DNA of 64,000 nucleotides from the NCBI GenBank assembly GCA_028622995.1, contig JAJQJQ010000002.1:4340001-4404000 (forward strand), given 5' to 3'. The notes under the pieces were generated by a model. It was not told the origin of the DNA, ran no database searches, and was given only the letters and a program-made list of their open reading frames with translations. Below, in pieces: positions 59,884 to 64,000 of the stretch; the stretch's first letter is position 1, and each line of letters opens with the position of its first letter. A program made the translations under genes and the position numbers. The stretch comes from Panagrolaimus kolymaensis. Lineage: Eukaryota > Nematoda > Chromadorea > Rhabditida > Panagrolaimidae.

Positions 59884-62195
59884 TGTTTTCACAACCTCCT
59901 ACAGTAAAAAAAAGTCTGCAAATACGCTCATTGAGTGTTATCAAATAAAATAATAATTAATGCGAAATTTAAAATTCAATTTGAATTAAATCAACGTTGT
60001 AAAAATATTTTAAAAAATAAAAGTGAATTTTTTTTCGCGAGAGCTTGGATCATCAAATCTTTTAATGTGAATAAAAAAAAACTTGAAAAAACGTCACTTT
60101 TTTATTTATTATTTTCGAGGGCAAAGAAAAATCATCATCCATCGGTTTTTTTACCTTTTACCACCGTAACAGGTAAATAAGCCTCCATACTTTTTTTACT
60201 ACTGCCGTGCCGTTTAGATGTTATCTCATCTTCGACTTTTGACTTTGAGGCAAATTCATTTCAACCAAGTTTTTGAATTATAGACAAACTCTTTTTTTGT
60301 AATGCTACCGCTGATTTTCCAATGGAATTGTAAAAAAAAGCAAGCTGATGATGGCGGTTCAAATATTTGATGTTCACGGCGGCTAAAAAATGTTGATTTA
60401 AATTTTTTAATTAATTCATTTTTTGAAACGCCCGTAAATGAAGAGTACTTTGTAGGCTCAAACTTTTTTCAACTTCACGTTGTTATTTTAAGTTCATAAA
60501 AAAGAGTGTTTGAAAGCAAAACCAATTAAATTTTTCCTTCATAGATTTTGCGCTTTGATGATACCTGTTTCATTAGTTTTTCAAAATGGCCTTCTTATTT
60601 TTTAACTTTTTTTCTTCTTCTTGTTATGACATCATTCATTTTGTTTTCGTCTCTGTATCTCAACCATTTTTATGCTGCCCAAAATGAGTGAGGCAATGCC
60701 TCCTCACATTTTTGTATCACTTATTTTGCTCAGGTGCTTGATTCCCATCAGGGATGATCGGAAAAACTTTTTTTCCGTTTCCGCGGAAAACGGAAAACCA
60801 ACAATTTTGTTTCCGGAACCTGAAACGGAAACGGAAAACCAAAATGCCCCGGAAATGCCGGAAACGGAAACGGAAATGGAAATTTTACGTTAAAAACTCA
60901 AAATTTTTTCCCGGAAATCGAAACGGAAAATTAAAAATTTTTTTTAATTTTTTTCCGGAAACGGAAACGGAAATGAAAAACACCCGGAAATACCGGAAAA
61001 CGGAAACGGAAACGGAATTCCGACCATCCCTGATTCCCATCATTTTTTGAACATTTGTACTGAATTTGAAAAAAGACTAATACTTCCTGTATGTTAATTG
61101 ATTTAAAAACAAAACAATGATGAATGTCCTTTATACTATAAACTGAACGTTTGGTTAATGCATGGGTGTAAGTTTAACGTCATTTTACACTCCTATCAAC
61201 ATCATTTATTGCATTATTTCTGAACCAAATGCTTTTACACGAAGTGTGAGAATTGTAACGCGAATACGATTAGCCAAAAAGTTGTGAATTTATTGAATTA
61301 TAAATATAGTTTGTTGAGCCCAAAGAATATTTCTTTCCCTCTTTTATTTTGTATTTTCTGTGAAACAAACAAAAGTTTATTGGGCCTTGTTGAATCAAAC
61401 AAATTATTTTAGTTTTATTAACGGGCTTTTTAAAGGAGTTTTTGCTTGAAGAATTATTTTTTAGAAAATCTATTGATTTAAAACACATTGCTACTCAAAA
61501 GCAAAACTTTCGAGTTAGTTGACTTGTATCAAATTAAAACAAAATAATATTGATAAAAAGGAACATATTTAAAGGAAAAACAAATAATTATGTTTTATTC
61601 CAAATATTTTTGCAAAGTTGTTTACGTTCTTTTTTTTTCTTCATCAAGTTCGTTCAAGGTCATTGTAGCATAACTTTATTTTCTTCGAGAATCGCTCGCT
61701 TTAAAATTATTCCAAAGATCATATGTAAAAAAATTAATGCTTAAAAAAGTTTAAAGCTTATAATTTTTTACAGTTATATATGTATGTTATTTATGATATT
61801 AAAGTAAAATGTACTTTTACACTTTTTCGAAGAGTAAAAAATAGGGCAATAACAGATTTGATTCCGATTAATGAGAAAAAAACGTGATCTAGGAAGATAT
61901 AATGAAAACAAAAAACATGAGAGGAACATTGATCACATTTTTTGAACATGAACCCTTTTGTGACACATCTTTTCAAAGGAGTGTACGGCAAAAAAATAAA
62001 ATAAAAACCATTCTTCTTTCCTTCAAGATATCAAAAAAGGCAGGAAAATTTTAAACTATCTTGTGATCTCCCTTGTTCCATGTTGCTAAAACTTTAACCA
62101 GAAGCTTTTGTTTAGGCTTTAATCCCTTTTTTGCTGCATTAAAACTTTAGTTTTTAAAAAATTTATTTTACATATAAAGACAATAAAAAAATTAT
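59884..62195. other. Spacer containing a MITE
   Basis: Apart from the element at 60749-61032, AT-rich with chance frames only (59935-60180, 61270-61488, 61791-61991). Nothing else recognised. Confidence 0.4.
60749..61032. mobile_element. Non-autonomous hAT-type MITE
   Basis: 284-bp element with terminal inverted repeats CAGGGATGATCGGAA and TTCCGACCATCCCTG (14 of 15 bases pair) and a perfect 8-bp target-site duplication ATTCCCAT on both sides (60741-60748, 61033-61040). CAGGG termini and 8-bp duplications are hallmarks of the hAT superfamily. The inside is a degenerate array on GGAAAC/CGGAAA with no transposase, so it must be moved in trans. Identical flanks suggest a fairly recent insertion. 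A frame runs through it (60672-61050) but is a repeat artefact. Confidence 0.88.
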
Positions 62196-63504
62196 TTAAC
62201 TATTCCAAAATTTATTTAAATTAATAAAATATTCTTCTGTATTACAATCAGCGGGGATTTTCTTTCCAAATACATTTTTTACAGTATAATTAATTGTTAT
62301 TGAACTTATTTGACATTTATTTGTTCGTAAAATCCATGACGCTTTCCAACTTTGATAAAGGAATAATCCAGTACACATAAAGTACGCAAGGTTGTAAAAC
62401 TTGAAAAAAAAAATTTTTATCTTTAATTTATTTCATAATTTACAACAAACTTACAACATAAAAAACAGGCAAAGGAGCAAATTCTCCCGTGGTTAAGTAC
62501 AATATGGCAATTAAAATAGGCCCAATGGGAGCTACAGTAGAAATAATAATTAAATATGGACGCACATATTTTAAAGTTTTTATGTTTTCAACAATCTTAA
62601 AAAACTTTATTGTTTCAAAAAACATTCAAAAAGGTACAAACCTGGCATCGTCGTTTCAAATCAACTTTATAAGCTAAATAAACATGAAGGCGTTTGTTGT
62701 AACGATATAGGGTTATAACCATAAATAATACAATCAAATGAAAGCCAGTGGAAACGAATGAATTAAAAAAATATATATTTTCAACTAAAAATTTTCTTTC
62801 ATGATTGTGAATAAAAATTTTAACAGCCAAAATTTAATTTTACAAATGCATTGTTTTGCTAGAGTTACTATTAGTTAATCGTTTTATTTATTCCTCATAC
62901 TATTAATAGCAAAAAACTATGGGAAATATTATCACCGTATAAATTTCGTGAAAATGCACTCCAAAAAATTGCCTATTTTTTTCATACGCATTTCGTCTCT
63001 AAGAAGAAAAAACAATTTACAAATAATCCATGGCATTGTACATATAATCGTAAGCATTATAGTAACTAAAACCATAATGTATCCAAATCCTTTGTTTAGA
63101 TATTTAGCACTTCGATTCAATGCAAATGTTGCGTGTAACCTTTCTGCACAAATCATAACCTGAGAAATGCGAAAGTAATATCCACAAAAACACATCATGC
63201 ATCTTTCAATTCTTACAATCGCTGCATTTCCTTCATCAAAAGTGAAATAAAAAAATGATGCAAACACACTGATTGATGGGATTCCAAACATGGGGATTAG
63301 GCTCAAATAACAATACGTCCTGAATAAATTCTGATTAAAACAAAATTTAAAAAATTAATAAACTTACGATATGTTTTTTGATAATCCTTTAAAACTTCTA
63401 TGAGATGCCTGTCTAACGCATAAAAGAAATGTAGCGATAACGAGAATTGCGACAACCAAATTGATTGCATAAGCTGCATCCAAATACAAAACCGACCAAG
63501 CCAT
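62196..63504 (-). CDS. Nematode seven-transmembrane chemoreceptor
   Basis: Exons 63504-63368, 63319-62988, 62784-62642, 62595-62455, 62399-62196; 318 residues. Helices include AYAINLVVAILVIATFLL, IPSISVFASFFYFTF, YIMVLVTIMLTIICTM, STGFHLIVLFMVITLY, YLIIISTVAPIGPILIAIL and VFYVFYNLAYFMCTGLFLY. After helix 3 the sequence ICAERLHATFA corresponds to the ER(x)xAT motif of the Sra superfamily (Sra, Srab, Sre). Exon 2 is taken to end at ATG C|GTATGA because the read-through version meets a stop after helix 4. Role: ciliated sensory-neuron receptor, by family; subfamily uncertain. Confidence 0.72.
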
Positions 63505-64000
63505 TTTTTATGTTTGAGAATTAACTAACTAACAAATGCGATAAAAATCCATTTTAAAAATAAAAAAGCCCACGGGTGTAGTTGTTAATTTCCACATTTT
63601 TCCATTATAAAAATTTCACATAATTATTTACAATCCAACAAATTTAAATTTAAAGCTCGGAAACAACCTTAAAGTTAAAAATCCTAAATAAAATAAAATA
63701 GAGAAATGAAAGTGTAAAAATTCAATCTTAAATTCGAAAAATTAAACTCAAACTGATAATCAAGAAAATAACAAGTATTTTTTTTCTAAAGCATATTATT
63801 TAATGGCTTTTTTCAAACGTGTCTATTTTTATTTTTCATTGAGAAAAGAAAATACAAAAAATAGCAGTAGCAAGAATTAATTTAAAAATGAATAATAATT
63901 TTTACCCTGCTTGTGAAAAGCATTCAAGTATAAATTATTGCTTGTGAATAAGTAAATGTTATATTCTAAAATTAGTTCAAAAATTGAGTAATAATTGAGA
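63505..64000. other. Window end, no gene seen
   Basis: AT-rich 5' flank of the chemoreceptor gene. No feature recognised. Confidence 0.4.

Noticed and set aside
60672..61050. Open frames through the GGAAAC region
   Set aside because: They are the translation of the MITE's internal repeat and cross its ends.

Overview
The window is nuclear DNA from a nematode. The signs are AT-rich spacers, many very short introns (about 45-60 nt, donors GTAAGT or GTTTGT, acceptors TTTTAG), and AG acceptors a few bases before several start codons, as expected for spliced-leader trans-splicing. The gene set also fits: a CoA-racemase pair, nematode-type beta-carbonic anhydrase, ET-module proteins, claudin-like proteins, an RFamide precursor, an MSP-domain protein, tyramine beta-hydroxylase, a short nuclear receptor and a nematode chemoreceptor. 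I cannot name the species. Exon boundaries were worked out by hand from splice signals and reading phase; coordinates span start to stop codon including introns.

Left part (1-16 kb), nearly all on the minus strand and mostly housekeeping: syndapin (cut by the window edge); a two-ET-module surface protein with a second gene nested antisense in its intron; a TIM10B-type small TIM and exosome RRP41 whose reading frames overlap by one base; ribosomal protein uS12; beta-carbonic anhydrase; AMACR ending in a peroxisomal SKL; a divergent AMACR-like paralogue that has lost the catalytic blocks; and a lysine-rich membrane protein.

Middle (16-41.7 kb): a single-chain macro domain + RING + Deltex C-terminal domain protein, an RFamide-like precursor, a 6.2 kb gene desert, two tandem claudin-like genes, a GLUT-type transporter, ALG2, a GT31-like glycosyltransferase with a problematic 5' end, a tiny secreted protein ending in eight tyrosines, and the Rab geranylgeranyltransferase beta subunit.

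Right part (43.7-64 kb): an atonal/LIN-32 bHLH factor, a cluster of three tiny His-rich genes sharing one intron phase, a membrane-anchored MSP-domain protein with a duplicated exon, tyramine beta-hydroxylase, tRNA-Gly(UCC), VPS45, a minimal nuclear receptor, a hAT-type MITE with intact TIRs and 8-bp target duplication, and a 7TM chemoreceptor.

The most novel-looking items are the macro-RING-DTC fusion (20.. kDa modules that in vertebrates are split between PARP9 and DTX3L), the His-rich minigene cluster, the one-base-overlap dicistron, the AMACR-like probable pseudoenzyme, and the MSP protein with reversed topology.
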